DNA of 64,000 nucleotides from positions 111,444,830 through 111,508,829 of the forward strand of contig OZ020268.1 in the NCBI GenBank assembly GCA_963971225.1, in the 5' to 3' direction. Under the pieces are notes generated by a model, which saw nothing but the letters and a program-made list of their open reading frames with translations, did not search any database and had not been told where the DNA came from. Of the stretch, positions 34,130 through 45,741 are shown piece after piece. The stretch is from Melieria omissa (lineage: Eukaryota; Arthropoda; Insecta; Diptera; Ulidiidae). A program made the position numbers and the translations under genes. Position 1 is the stretch's first letter. Each line of letters begins with the position of its first letter.

Positions 34130-34940
34130 TCCCTTTAATTTTGCAATAAAAATGATAATAATAGATGTTTGTTTTGCATTTGTGCAGTTTTTTCAATTTT
34201 AGTATCCTAAAAGTATGCAATAAATAAAATAAAATAACATAAAATAAAATAAAATAAAATAAAAAAAATAAAATAAAATAAAATAAAAAAATAAAATAAA
34301 ATGAAATAAAATAAAATAAAATAAAATAAAATAAAATAAAATAAAATAAAATAAAATAAAATAAAATAAAATAAAATAAAATAAAATAAAATAAAATAAA
34401 ACAAAATAAAATAAATGTTGTCGAGAAATAGGTGTTAGACCACTTTTCAAATTGACTTATTTCCTAAGATCGGAGGATGTAATTAATTTCCCCAAATTTT
34501 TAGAAGTTTTCCTCTAAGTTTTGCCAATTTTCAGATTTTTAATTTGGAAAAATATTTTGAATTAAAGTGAAGTAAAAGCCTCAGCTTTGCAAATTTTGAG
34601 AAAATACTAAAAGCGATAATGAACACATCATTTCTTAATCTATATTGAAAGTTTTAGCAACTTCTTAGTAACCATGTATTTATACAATTTTTATTAATCA
34701 GTAGACTACAGAAAATATGTATTCAAATTTTTTTGTGAAAAAAGTTGCAACTTTGAGCTACTTTGGCACACACACTAATTAATTTTTTGCACAGATTTTT
34801 TTGGGTTTTCTTAGTTGGAGTTTTTCCTTTCAAATGACATCCAAATCGTTAAATTTTGAGATTAATTAAATAACTTTTTTAATTTTGTCTATAGAATAAA
34901 TCACTGTGCAGTGTGACAATTATTTTTTCGTAAGAACACA
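34130..34940 (-). repeat. Unclassified dispersed repeat, copy 2
   Basis: Reverse-complement homologue of 14115-14815, sharing the phrases listed there in inverted order. It is longer because a TTTTA repeat has expanded at 34221-34415 in place of a short TTTATTTTATT in copy 1. Confidence 0.75.
34221..34415. repeat. (TAAAA)n microsatellite, about 195 bp
   Basis: Nearly pure TAAAA pentamer array with a few single-base interruptions. It creates long spurious Phe/Ile/Leu/Tyr ORFs on the - strand. Confidence 0.98.
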
Positions 34941-34944
34941 TTCC

Positions 34945-36216
34945 TCATAAAAAGAGAACATTTGGAAAACAGTATTTCGACATGTTAAATTGCAAACCAA
35001 AACCATATTTCTCCCTTATTCTGTAGCAAACATTTTGTCCAAATTAAGGAAATTTTTTGATGTCCTTCATGGTCGTATGTTAACAGTCTAATAGTTGTCC
35101 CTAACAAATGAACTCAAAACCCTGTCTTCTTCCCGAACAAAGGACACGAAAAATGTCTGCTCAATTGTACAGCTTTCTTTCCTACCTATTAATTCTAGTC
35201 CATTAAATATTAACTCAACTAAGTTTTGGTTAGTCAGTCGCTTTACAAACTCCCAAAAAATTATTATTTTTTATTTATTTTTTGTTTTTGTTTTTCTTGT
35301 TCACCATTCAAAAGCCAAACCATTAATCTATAACCGACATTGGCTTTCCACAAATTCGAATCGCACTGTTCGCGCTTCGCCACTGTCGACTTCATTTGCA
35401 AACTATTAGCACTTGTAATGGCCGCTCAAGTTCGCAAGCGGCGTACGGTAGCAATTTTTCAATTTACTCTGTCCGAAAAATTAAACTCGCTGCTGAAAAT
35501 TCATCTTAAACTCACACCTAATGCCGCTGGCATTGGTCGGTCCGCGCACATGAGCGGCAAGTTGCGCTGTTGCCGCGCCGCGCTCGCTCAGCTGACAGCG
35601 ACGTCTTCTGCCGCTGGCAAGCGAAATTAGATTTTAATTAAATCTTACACGGATTGCCGTCTAAGTCGAATGGCGCTCGAGCCTCGGTGCGGACCAGCAC
35701 AGCGGCGCTAATCACTTTGGCAGACCGCTGCCAGAGGGGGCAGGCAGGCAGGTGGAGGCTGTGCTGGCGAAAAACCAGTTTAATATAATTGCGGTAAATT
35801 ATATCGGTTCAGTGGCGCGGCTGCATTTAATTGGAATGCCGTAAGAGGTAAGCTGCCATAATTTGGTGGTACGCAGTTGAAGTTGGCGGCGATGGTTTGT
35901 TTAGAGAAAAAAAATATCCATATTACGTATACGTCATGCTGAGCCGACGCTATTGCGCTCGTAGTGTGGCTTTTTGCCTTTTTATGGCGCATGTTTTGTG
36001 TGCACTCAGTCATTCACACACACACGCATGAGTAGAATATATTTATATATATTTATATGTGCGCAGTGCCTTTCAGAGGCGTTGACGCCCATTAATTTTC
36101 GCTTAATCCCAAATTCGTCGTGGCCATTTTCGGAGATTTGCATTCATTTGCAAATTGCGTCGATGCCAAGCGTTCGCTCAAACATACACCCACCACACAC
36201 ACACACATAAACATAA

Positions 36217-36263
<47 letters not shown>

Positions 36264-38599
36264 GTTGTGCGCTTACAATAATATAAACATGGGAAATGGG
36301 CCCGCGCACTATAATTAAGCGCCGCAGCGTTGGGCATTTTAATTGCCCTTTCGGTGAACTCAATTTGCGCGCTTTTGTGACCGCCGCCCGACCGTGCCCC
36401 GTTGCGCCGGACAATCCACGAATCCTGGGAAAATTACCAACTGCGCGCTTATTAAATTTAGCGCCGATAGTGGACGCCGTCGCCAAACAAATTACAAAGC
36501 AAATTATTGACCCGAGCAGTTTTGCGACAATTGAATTGAAGTGGGACGAGCCGCATATTTTGTTTATTTTGGACATTGTCACGTGTGCGCGGGGCACTGT
36601 TGGCCGCAATACAAAAACTCGCGCAGAGAAGACGAACAAACGCATTGTGGTGGCGGTGGCAACTAGCAATTTTAATGGCTATTTTAAGTGGATTTTTTTA
36701 TTTACAAAGGAATAAATAAATACACACACACACACATAGACACACTTAAAATTAAGCGCAAAGTGCCTGTTGTGTCATAAATACTCGTATTTACTGAGCT
36801 TAAGCTGAATTTTGTTGGCTCTGTGATTTTCTTTTTTACTATTTATAGCGTCGCCAGAATTGAATTTGTGGTATAAACTCAGTGCCAAATAAGACTGGCG
36901 ATGTTAAAAGTTTTTTCAGTGGCCTGGAATGAGTCATTTATGTTGTAATATACAGTGCCCACGCCCATTTTTAATACGCCCATTTTGTCTGACTACTTGT
37001 GAATTTAATTCATGTTTGGGCACTGATTCTACTGGAACAATTGGCCATTAAAAATTTCTTCGCGTTGATTGACGCATATTTTATTCTTAAAAAGATTCTG
37101 TCAATTCAAGATTCATTCAAAAAAAGATTGCAAAAAAGATTGAATATAAATTTGAAGCTGGCGTCATACGAAATTTGTTTCTATTACCTGAACAAAATTT
37201 ATATACATATTTATAAGGTAATTTTTTTATAAAATTATAAAATTCTCTTGCATTTTTTAGAATTTTAACAAATTCTAGCATTAACATTTCTTACACGGAA
37301 CATTCTGGACCTAAAACCAATCGTCATATATTTTCACTACATTGGAGTTTTTCTATTTTTTACTTCACAAGCTTTTGTTGGTTCGCATTATTTCCAAGCA
37401 CAACGCTATCAAAGCCCAAAAGTTTACCGATCGATGCTGAGCAAGAAATTGCCTGCAAAGACCCTCGACCGAAAGAAGTGCACAGCTTGTCACAACTCGT
37501 TAGTGAATTTAGTTTGTGTTTATTATTTTGCTCACTCAGGCCCACTGCACACCTCATATCTAATTTTTTCGTTTTGGTAAAATATTCACAACATACGCAT
37601 TTTTAAATGCGAAGGTGTTGTAAAGCTCAAAAGCTTCTTTAAAATTGGCATAATACAAGTAAACAAACAAAAATGTAGTGATGGCATCCCTACGTATTTT
37701 CAAATGACGTCAGCGCTGCTGCTTCAAATAGATTTTCTCTCGGAAGGCGCAATCTCTGTTATTGAATCATGCTGTGAATTGGTGCAAAAATATGCTGAAA
37801 AAATACATTTCAAATATCGTGACGTTCTTTCAAGACATGCCAAATCTATTTCGAGCACAAAGCACTTTAATGCAAAAGGTCGCGTATTTTTCGCAATAAT
37901 CCAACATTTCATCACTGGAGCAACATTGATGAGTAGGTTGTGGACTCTACTCCGGCCAATGTTTTACCACACAAAGTTTTCCTGTTAATGACTTTTCATA
38001 TTTGAGAACCAGTTGATGGTTTTAAAGAATCTTAATAGATTTTGTTGCAGTTTTTTCTCTAAAACGGCTGAATGGGTGAGGTAGTGTTGCCCTATGAAGC
38101 GGAAACGTGTCATTACTGTCATTCGTTTCCTCGTAGTCTTCAACCCTACAATTTCTGCAGTTCTTACTAAGGAATAATTCGAATTTGGTGGCGTGTTGAC
38201 CAATTATTCCAACTCTAAACTCTTCAAAGGGTTTGTTCAGTTACTTACTGTCACAAAATCTGCATCTGCTTTGCGATCTCCATCTCCAGTTGGTCTCACA
38301 CCAAGAAATATAGACAATCTCCCTCTTCACTGTCCACCATCAATTACCGTTTAGAACACTTTTTTCACTGGAGCTTCATCGTCCTTACGGGTGACAAACG
38401 AAACCAAACTAGCTTAGCCGTTGGATATTGATTTGGTAAGCTATATCCATGTCTTTAATTGATCAATTGGATCAGTCTATAGTACCGTCTCACTGTTAAT
38501 ATAGATTTTGATGTCCTTTAAAAAGATCGCATTTACTTTTCCCGACTGACAGACGCTGCAATGGTCGGGCGGTCAGTAAGTTTCATGAAAGTTCTAATC
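34945..38599. other. Unique intronic block, no gene recognised
   Basis: It includes GC-richer stretches near 35340-35760 and 36290-36700 and an AC repeat at 36220-36259. The ORFs over 35340-35630, 36178-36669 (-), 36296-36715 and 37704-37988 lack domains and splice bracketing. A - strand phrase CRNCRVEDYEETNDSNDTF near 38.1 kb weakly resembles a LINE Cys-His tail. Confidence 0.4.
36220..36259. repeat. (AC)n microsatellite
   Basis: Twenty uninterrupted AC units, preceded by a looser AC-rich stretch from 36189. Confidence 0.95.
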
Positions 38600-38735
38600 T
38601 AAAACCTTCTAGATCTAATCTTTTGAATACAAGGTTATCTTTCTGTATCGAAGATACGATTATAGAAGCTTAACTTTCTGTATAGAAGATAAGATTATAG
38701 AAGGTTAACCTTCTGTATAGAAAATTAGATAAGGT
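38600..38735. repeat. Short tandem repeat, about 34-bp unit
   Basis: Three to four copies of a unit containing ttctgtatagaagataagat and tatagaaggttaac. Confidence 0.75.
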
Positions 38736-39213
38736 GAAGTGTAGAATGTTAGAGTCTTCTGACCAGATTCTTCTGGTATAAACTGCAGAACCTTGCGATG
38801 ATAAATTCACAATGCAACACCGTCTATTGTTCGTGAGAATGGTTTGATGGACTAAGAAAAATCATACAACGAAACCAAATTTCCACATGTCTGTTCAAAA
38901 AAGTGACTATTTGAGCACTTAAAATATGGAATATTAATGATGTACACACTGTGTTTCCATACCCAATGACTTCTATTTATTTCCGCACATACAAATTTTA
39001 CCACTAGGTCAATGTTTTTCCACAATTAAACTGTAGAATACATGTTCGAAGTTATCTTATTTGCAGTAACAAAAGTGCTTACAAATCTGTTGAACCGCAG
39101 TGGAAACGGTATTAGTTTTCATAAAAAATAAGACAATATTTTTAAAAACCCATCATAGGCGAAAAATATTTGTTTTAAATATTCATTTCAGAACTTAAGT
39201 GGCAACCCTCGTA

Positions 39214-39764
39214 TTAACCCTAGAAAGGTAATCTTCGTCGATTCGACGAACACCACACACATTTTTTCAAATTTCTTCTTATTCTCCGATCTGATTGCTT
39301 TCTCTTTTCGTGTGATCTCAGTTGGCGATGTGCTTTCAGAATTAATTGCAAATGTTGTAGGAATTGCTCAATTAATTAATTATTCATTAGTTAAGTTAAT
39401 TAAGTTAGTTAAATAGTTAATTAGAATTGAAAAAAATTAGTTATATTTATTGATTTTTTTGCTTTTCATTAGTTTTTTAAGGAATTATAATTGTGTTTCT
39501 GTCTTCATGACGCTTTATTTTAATTTTAATTACTTGTTCTATTTCTGATACTCATTCCGATCTCAAAAATAAATGTACCTCAACACAAATTACTGAAAAA
39601 TGCACAAATAATTTTTAAAAATATATACGGTGCGAATTATTTACAAAGAAATGTCTAAGTATAATTATAAAATGAAGTTTGAGTTTATACGAATTCTAAT
39701 TCTTCCAAAAATCGGAGCTGAATACGACTTCGTATGTAAAATATGATTACCCTTCTAGGGTTAA
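39214..39764. mobile_element. piggyBac-like MITE, CCCTAGAAAGG ends (551 bp)
   Basis: TTAA at 39214-39217 and 39761-39764 flank inverted ends CCCTAGAAAGGTAATC and CCCTAGAAGGGTAATC. The first ten bases equal the ends of the classic moth piggyBac element as I know them. Next to the left end is a palindrome CGTCGATTCGACG. The interior is AT-rich and shows no transposase. Confidence 0.85.
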
Positions 39765-39769
39765 TTTGT

Positions 39770-41400
39770 TCATAATTTTTGTCTGCTCGCACTCGATTTT
39801 GCTTCTCTTCCGTTTCAACTTGAAGTCATGTACCTAAACTGTTTAAAATAAAATTATCACATCACATTCACCTCGTACTGTGTTTTCAATCAGTTTTTAA
39901 ATTTCATTGTCATTTTCATGTCTTGTTTTACGTTTCATTGGTAATGCATTTTGCAAATTCTGAAAATTTTCCAATATTAAACTGAAACATTTGTTCGAGC
40001 CTTGGAACAATTTCACTGCAATGCCGCAGGAAGATTTCAACAATTTCGCCAAATTGAATCGAGCTTTTTCTGAATGAATTTTTTTTTTGCTTGTGTATTG
40101 AATATTTGAAATTGTCATGAAAACCACGTACACCGCTGCACACACCGCTCTACAGATAAACACAATAACAGCGAACACTCACACACGACCTCACGCACAC
40201 GCACACACACATGCATCCATTACAAAACAAACAAACAGAGCAGAGAAACAAGCAGATAAATGCACAAGCAGCGCTGTCTGTCTGTGTGTAGGTGCGGCAC
40301 GGCAAAGGAAATAATTATTGTTGTGGTCGAAATGTCATGCGGTGTACGCCGGACAATGGACGATTGGACGATGGACCGCGAACAGGCGCAGCTGGAGCGG
40401 CGAAACACCGGAATGAGCGCCCAACCAGCCAGTGGCTGCAAAGTGTGTCAGTTTAGAAATTCAAAAATTATTTTATTCCCACACACACACACACACACAC
40501 ATACATAGAGGCGCACCCATACATTGGTACACGCCGCACAAACATTGGAGTTTTGGTAAAAATTTTAATTAAAAACTGGTTGCCGCAATTATTTGTTTGC
40601 ACTTTTCCCTCGGCGCGTGCACACTCGCACTAATCCACATTCAACCGCACACACACACAGAGAAATGAGACAATTTCATTTTCGGTTTTTTGCGCAATTA
40701 GGCCAAATGCGTCCAGCACGCGACGGCATCCGGCGCTTCGCATCGCCGTCTATAAACTCGTTTAAATGCTAATTGGACTTGATTACAATGGCGCGAGCAA
40801 TTTTTTGCGTTCGATTTTGCTGCACTTCTGTGTGCATAAGCATTTTAATTAAGTTATTACTGCACGCCGTCGGCAGCGGAATTTCAGCTTTTGCTGCGGC
40901 TTGCAAATGTCCGCAACAGTGCATAGAAATAGAGAGAACAATTTCATTCTGCGAATAGGCAAACAATTTCCATGTTTGGTCGCTGTTTCAGAGTCAAACA
41001 CGAGTTTCTAATTAACTGATGAGCGCCACTGGACCAAAGCAACGACGAGTGACATTTTCGTCATAATCTGCAACTGTCACGAAATTTGTGAATTTACAGA
41101 GAATACACAGTCGGCCAATGGTTTGTAGCTTTCTTGGAACTTTTGTAGATTATGGTGAAAAATCAATGAACAGAATGTGTTCAAGGTCGAAGTGCCAACA
41201 CAAGCGGAAATAAAATAAATAAAAATAAAATAAATTACAAAAAAAAGTCGTTTATATTTAAATTATCACATTTTGGTATGAATTGATTTTAAATTGTTTC
41301 AAAAATTTTCAATTTTCCAAATTTACAAACCTATTTTCGCCAACAACCAAACAATTATAGAGCAATTCATACTCAAAATGTTGTAAAGCCAAATAAACAA
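39770..41400. other. Intron sequence, no recognised gene
   Basis: Unique DNA with AC-rich simple sequence (40175-40212 and 40481-40501). Short ORFs here are unsupported. Confidence 0.45.
40481..40501. repeat. (AC)n microsatellite
   Basis: Ten AC units. Confidence 0.9.
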
Positions 41401-42047
41401 AAATGTTTTTTAATAAAAGTTATAAAGCAACTTAAAAAAAATTCCCAAAATAAAAGTTATTGATAACTTAAATAAAATAACTAAATATATAAAATGAAAC
41501 AAAAAAATGTTTAAAAATAAACTACAAATTAAAAAAATCTTAAAATAAAAGTTATCGATAACGTAAAAAAAATTAATAAATAACATATAAGTTATGAAGC
41601 AACGTAAAAAACATCTCGAAATAAAAGTTATTGATAACTTAAATAAAATAAATAAAAATATAAAACTTAAAAAAATATTAAAAAAAATTAAAAACCAATT
41701 TCAAAACAAAAGTTATCGGAAATGTAACGCAAAATTCATAAATAACATAAAAGTTATGAAGCAACGCAAAATAAAAGTTATTGATAACCTAAATAAAATA
41801 AATAAAAATATAAACATTAAAAAAAGTTTTAAAAAAATCTCAAAATAAAAGTGATCGATAACGTAAAAAAATGCATAAAGAACATAAAAGTTATGAAGCA
41901 ACGTAAAAAAATGTAAAAATATCATTTGTTGATTACTTAAATAAAATAAATAAAAATATATTAAAAAAAGTTTTAAAATTGAAAACGAATTTCAAAATAA
42001 AAGTTACCAAAATTATGAAGCAACGCAAAATAAAAGTTATTGATAAC

Positions 42048-42754
42048 TTAAGGGGGCCGATACATGTAAATAGTGTATTTTTTGAGAATTTTTTTGGGGG
42101 ATAAGGAATTTGGCAATTGATTTTCTTTTGTTTTTAATCTTTTATTAACTAATTAAAGGTTCTTTTTCCATTCTTTTTCTGACCCCAGAATCCAAGATGG
42201 CGGCGGCGCGTGGGATCAAAAAACCCCCTCCAATCTGATGCGCTGCGCGATTGCGCTGCTCGTATGGGGCTGAAATGAAAAATGAAAGGAAATCAATTAA
42301 AAAACAGTTGTGGCTTCGATGTGAACCTGGTTTAGTAAAGAAATTGTGATTTTTTTGGAAACGGCAGAAAATTGAATTTTTGGGGCAGCTGTTTTGATGA
42401 ATTTGCAAGCACCAACATGAGATTTTTGCAGATTTGTAAAAACAAGTAGGTTCACATCGAAGGGATGAGTCTTCCGAAGGTGTGGTTAAAATTTCATCGC
42501 GATCGGTTAAGCGGTTCTCATGCAATCGCGCAGCCCATACCGAAAAACATGGTTCCGAGATAAACGGGCTCAAAGATTGAGTAAGCGACAGGCTTATACC
42601 TGACGCCGCCGCTTCTACCTGTGTTTTGTCTGGGAAGGGATTAGAATTTTGGAAAACGCTCTTAGCCATACATTGAAAAGGCTTTGTAGAACGTATTCCC
42701 GAGAAAAACAAAATTTCCAAAAATACTTCATTTTACATGTATCGGCCCCCTTAA
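42048..42754 (+). mobile_element. TTAA-flanked MITE, GGGGGCCGATACATG family (707 bp)
   Basis: TTAA at 42048-42051 and 42751-42754 flank inverted ends GGGGGCCGATACATGTAAA, exact for about 19 bp. Interior phrases AGATGGCGGCGG, GGCTGAAATGAAAAATG and ATGGTTCCGAGATAAACGGG parallel those of the MITE at 30819-31557. A - strand ORF across it is not recognisable as a transposase. Confidence 0.85.
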
Positions 42755-42793
42755 ATAAAATAAATAAAAATATAAACATAAAAAAAATTTTAA

Positions 42794-43104
42794 TTAAGGG
42801 GTCGTCCATAAATTACGTAACGAAATTTTTAGTATTTTTTGACCCCCACCCCCCCCCCCCTGTGTCACAAACTGTCACATTGGCTTGAACCCCCCGCCCC
42901 CCCCAAAGGTGTAACGTAACGGAGTCTTCAAAAGCATAATAAAAATACTAAAAAAAATTTTTATTTCGATCAAGATTATATGAATACGTTTAAAATTTGT
43001 TACGTCACATTCTGCTCGACCCCCCTCCCCCCGGCGTCACAAACTGTCACATCGAGCAAGACCCCCCCCCAGGAGCGTTACGTAATTTATGGACGACCCC
43101 TAAA
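42794..43104. mobile_element. TTAA-type MITE, GGGGTCGTCCATAAATTACG ends (311 bp)
   Basis: TTAA at 42794-42797, mutated to TAAA at 43101-43104, flanks long inverted ends of at least 25 bp starting GGGGTCGTCCATAAATTACG. Internal C runs with TGTCACAAACTGTCACAT occur twice in the same orientation. I have met this end sequence in other metazoan genomes, so the family may be widespread; that is recollection, not a search. Confidence 0.8.
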
Positions 43105-43859
43105 CTACAAATTAAAAAAATCTCAAAATAAATATTATCGAAAACGCGAAAAAAAAATTCATAAATAACATAAAAACTATGAAGCAACGCAAAAAACTTC
43201 TCAACATAAAAGTTATTGATAACGTAAATAAAATAAATATAAATATAAAATTAAAAAAAAATTTGAAAACTTAAAAACAAATTTAAATAAAATAAAAGTT
43301 AACGGAAACGTAAAAATTATGAAGCAATGCAAAATAAAAGTTTTTGATAACTTAAAAAAAATAAATACAAATATAAACATTAAAAAAAAATTAAATTAAA
43401 AAAATCCCAAAATAAAAGTTATCGATAACGTAAAAAAATTCATAAAGAACATAAAAGTTATGAAGCAACGTAAAAAAATCTCCAAATAACATTTATTGAT
43501 TACTTAAATAAAATAAATAAAAATATAAAATTTAAAAAAAGTTTTCAAATTAAAAACAAATTTCAACATAAAAGTTATCGGAAACGTAAAAAAAAATTCA
43601 TAAATAACATAAAAGATATGAAGCAACGCAAAAAAAGTTCTCAAAATAATGGTTATTGATAACTTTAATAAAATAAATAAAAATATAAAATTTAAAAAAT
43701 TTAAAAACATTAAATAAAAAAAATTCTCAGAAATAAAGTTATCGGTAACGTAAAAAAAATCGTTAATAACATAAAAGTTATGAAGCAACGTAAAAAAAAT
43801 ACCAAAATAAAAAAAATGTGTTTATCATAACAGTTACTACGTAAAAACGTTACAACGTA

Positions 43860-45130
43860 AAAATGAATTGCCGCAAATAAAAATTGTATTCAACAACAAT
43901 TTATTTTGCATTTTAATAGTAACATTGCAGTTACTTTTTTAGAAAAACTTATAAAAGTTAAGTCCCTGGAATGAAGAGTTTCAATGATTACCGCGCGTAT
44001 TTTTTTAGATTTATACTACACAGTTTCAATGGTTACTGGATTTTTCATCAGATTTATAACAGATCACTTGCGATCTTGGATGAACCTCAACACATATTTC
44101 CCTATTGTACATAAACTACTAAGACTGTATAAGCAACCTTCTATCTATCTAACCTCAGCACAATCTTATTGCAATTATGGAAGCATTTCATAAAACTTGT
44201 TCAGAACAACAAAAACTTAATCTTAATCTTCTTAATCTCAATTCAACTACTGCTTAAATCCGTTGCTCTTTATGAGCATAAAACTTAAAGTTAGTTCTAG
44301 CAAATGACCGATCTCACAATATTGAAACTTAAACCCTTGACCCTCTGGCTGGCATTTGAACTCACTAATCATTCGTCAGCTGTCCGTACAAATTAAATCA
44401 ATATCCACTTTCAAATAAATTGAGTCACCCTTAAACCTCAAAAAAGCACAATTTGAAATAAAGATAACTCCGTCAATTCAATGTAAACTCAAATTTAAAA
44501 CATCATTAAAATTATCATTAACAAAAAACCAAACGTAACCAAAAAAATTTCAACAGAATTTTGCCAAAATCAAATTAAAAATATTTTCTATTTGCACACC
44601 GCACAGTGGCTCAATTTGTCATTTCAGGTTGCAAAATTAATAACTCCTGAACGAATAGAGATAATTGGAAAATTTTTTTGGCTGTTGATTAGAAATTCAT
44701 CAGGCTATTGTATTCTAAAAAATAAACTCAATCTAGGTACAGGGTGCTACGTAATACTTTGTCAAAGTTCGGCTTACTGTAAATAAGAATAATGCGAGCA
44801 ACAATAATAAGTTTTAGTTGCAAAATTAATGAAAATGCATTAAAAAAGATGAAAAGTAATAAGAAATTTAAGAAATAAGCGGAAAGAGTCAAATTTAAAG
44901 ATACAAATTCGTAAATTTTGCTTTCAAAATGAGAACCAGAATTCGAAAAATGTACAAAAAAAGTCAATTTTTCTTTGGACAAACCTAAGTTTAAAAACAA
45001 GGCTAAAGCTTCATTAGGACTATATTTGATCGGTAGCACATTGGGTGGGGTGGGAATACTGTTTTTAGTCTTTTAACGCGACCCGGGCTTGCTGGTAAAA
45101 CTGCTTTCACTATAACGCCTTTCATTTTCT
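43860..45130. other. Intron sequence, no recognised feature
   Basis: AT-rich unique DNA; no repeats shared with the window and no defensible ORF. Confidence 0.45.
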
Positions 45131-45138
45131 CCTGATCC

Positions 45139-45540
45139 TTATTTTATTTTATGATCAAATCTTCTGGAAAGTGGGTGAGAGTTATTTTTCCCGTTGCCTC
45201 CTTCCTTTTCCTTAGCTTCCTTTTTTTTAGTGAATGACGCACAGTCCTGAGTTGACTTTTTCGGCCTTCCTTTTGCCGCCTTTGATGTCGATGGTTGGTC
45301 ATCGCTTATGCTATATGCTTTTCTTGCATCGAAGTATATATTTTTTCTAACCACTCTTCATTACTCTGGACAAAATTGAATTTGGTACGATTTGCCGCAA
45401 TCCATTTTAACTTGATAGTGCGATAAGTCTTGGATATCTTCTCTTTAGTCGTAGATGTTTTGGCTGCAGGCAAACTTCCTTCGACGTAACCAGAACGAAC
45501 TGTTCCTTTGTCTTCGAAATAGTAAATATTTCAAACAGCT
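45139..45540 (-). pseudogene. Coding remnant of unknown (transposon-like) protein
   Basis: One - strand frame reads IYYFEDKGTVRSGYVEGSLP, KTYRTIKLKWIAANRTKFNF and VQSNEEWLEKIYTSM. After a frame change it continues ISDDQPSTSKAAKGRPKKST, QDCASFTKKKEAKE. The codon-like order across 130 codons and the S-D-D-Q-P-S-T-S ... GRPxKSxxDCSxxTKxx phrase look like protein sequence. I have seen the GRPKKSFxxxSxxTKRRK pattern in repetitive arthropod proteins, but I cannot name the family. No start, stop or terminal repeats fit. Confidence 0.4.
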
Positions 45541-45741
45541 TCGAATTTTTTTAAAACATTTTTGTGCTTCTTCTTCGGTTTAGTTGCAGTGGCGGAGTTG
45601 AAGTGATGTTTAGTTTAAATTAAATTCGAAACTAACTTTACTTACATTCAAATAGCAGGCACTTAGCTTCTAGTAATACCAGGTACCTGCAGTTCTTAGA
45701 TTTTTACCCGTTGTGAGATTTTTGAACAGCCCAGACACATA

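Larger units (their letters stand above)
41405..43855 (+). repeat. AT-rich minisatellite block, interrupted by two MITEs
   Basis: Units of roughly 120-160 bp carry AAAATAAAAGTTATTGATAA, a TAAATAAAATAAATAAAAAT stretch and AACATAAAAGTTATGAAGC. The GTTATGAAGCAACG landmark occurs near 41591, 41754, 41891, 42013, 43169, 43317, 43457, 43617 and 43777. MITEs occupy 42048-42754 and 42794-43104 and split the array. Confidence 0.9.

Noticed and set aside
34199..34450. Hydrophobic ORF of Phe, Ile, Leu and Tyr
   Set aside because: It is only the translation of the TAAAA microsatellite.
37985..38203. LINE Cys-His tail on the - strand
   Set aside because: CRNCRVEDYEETNDSNDTF is suggestive, but the flanks show no RNase H or 3' tail, so the evidence is too thin for a feature.
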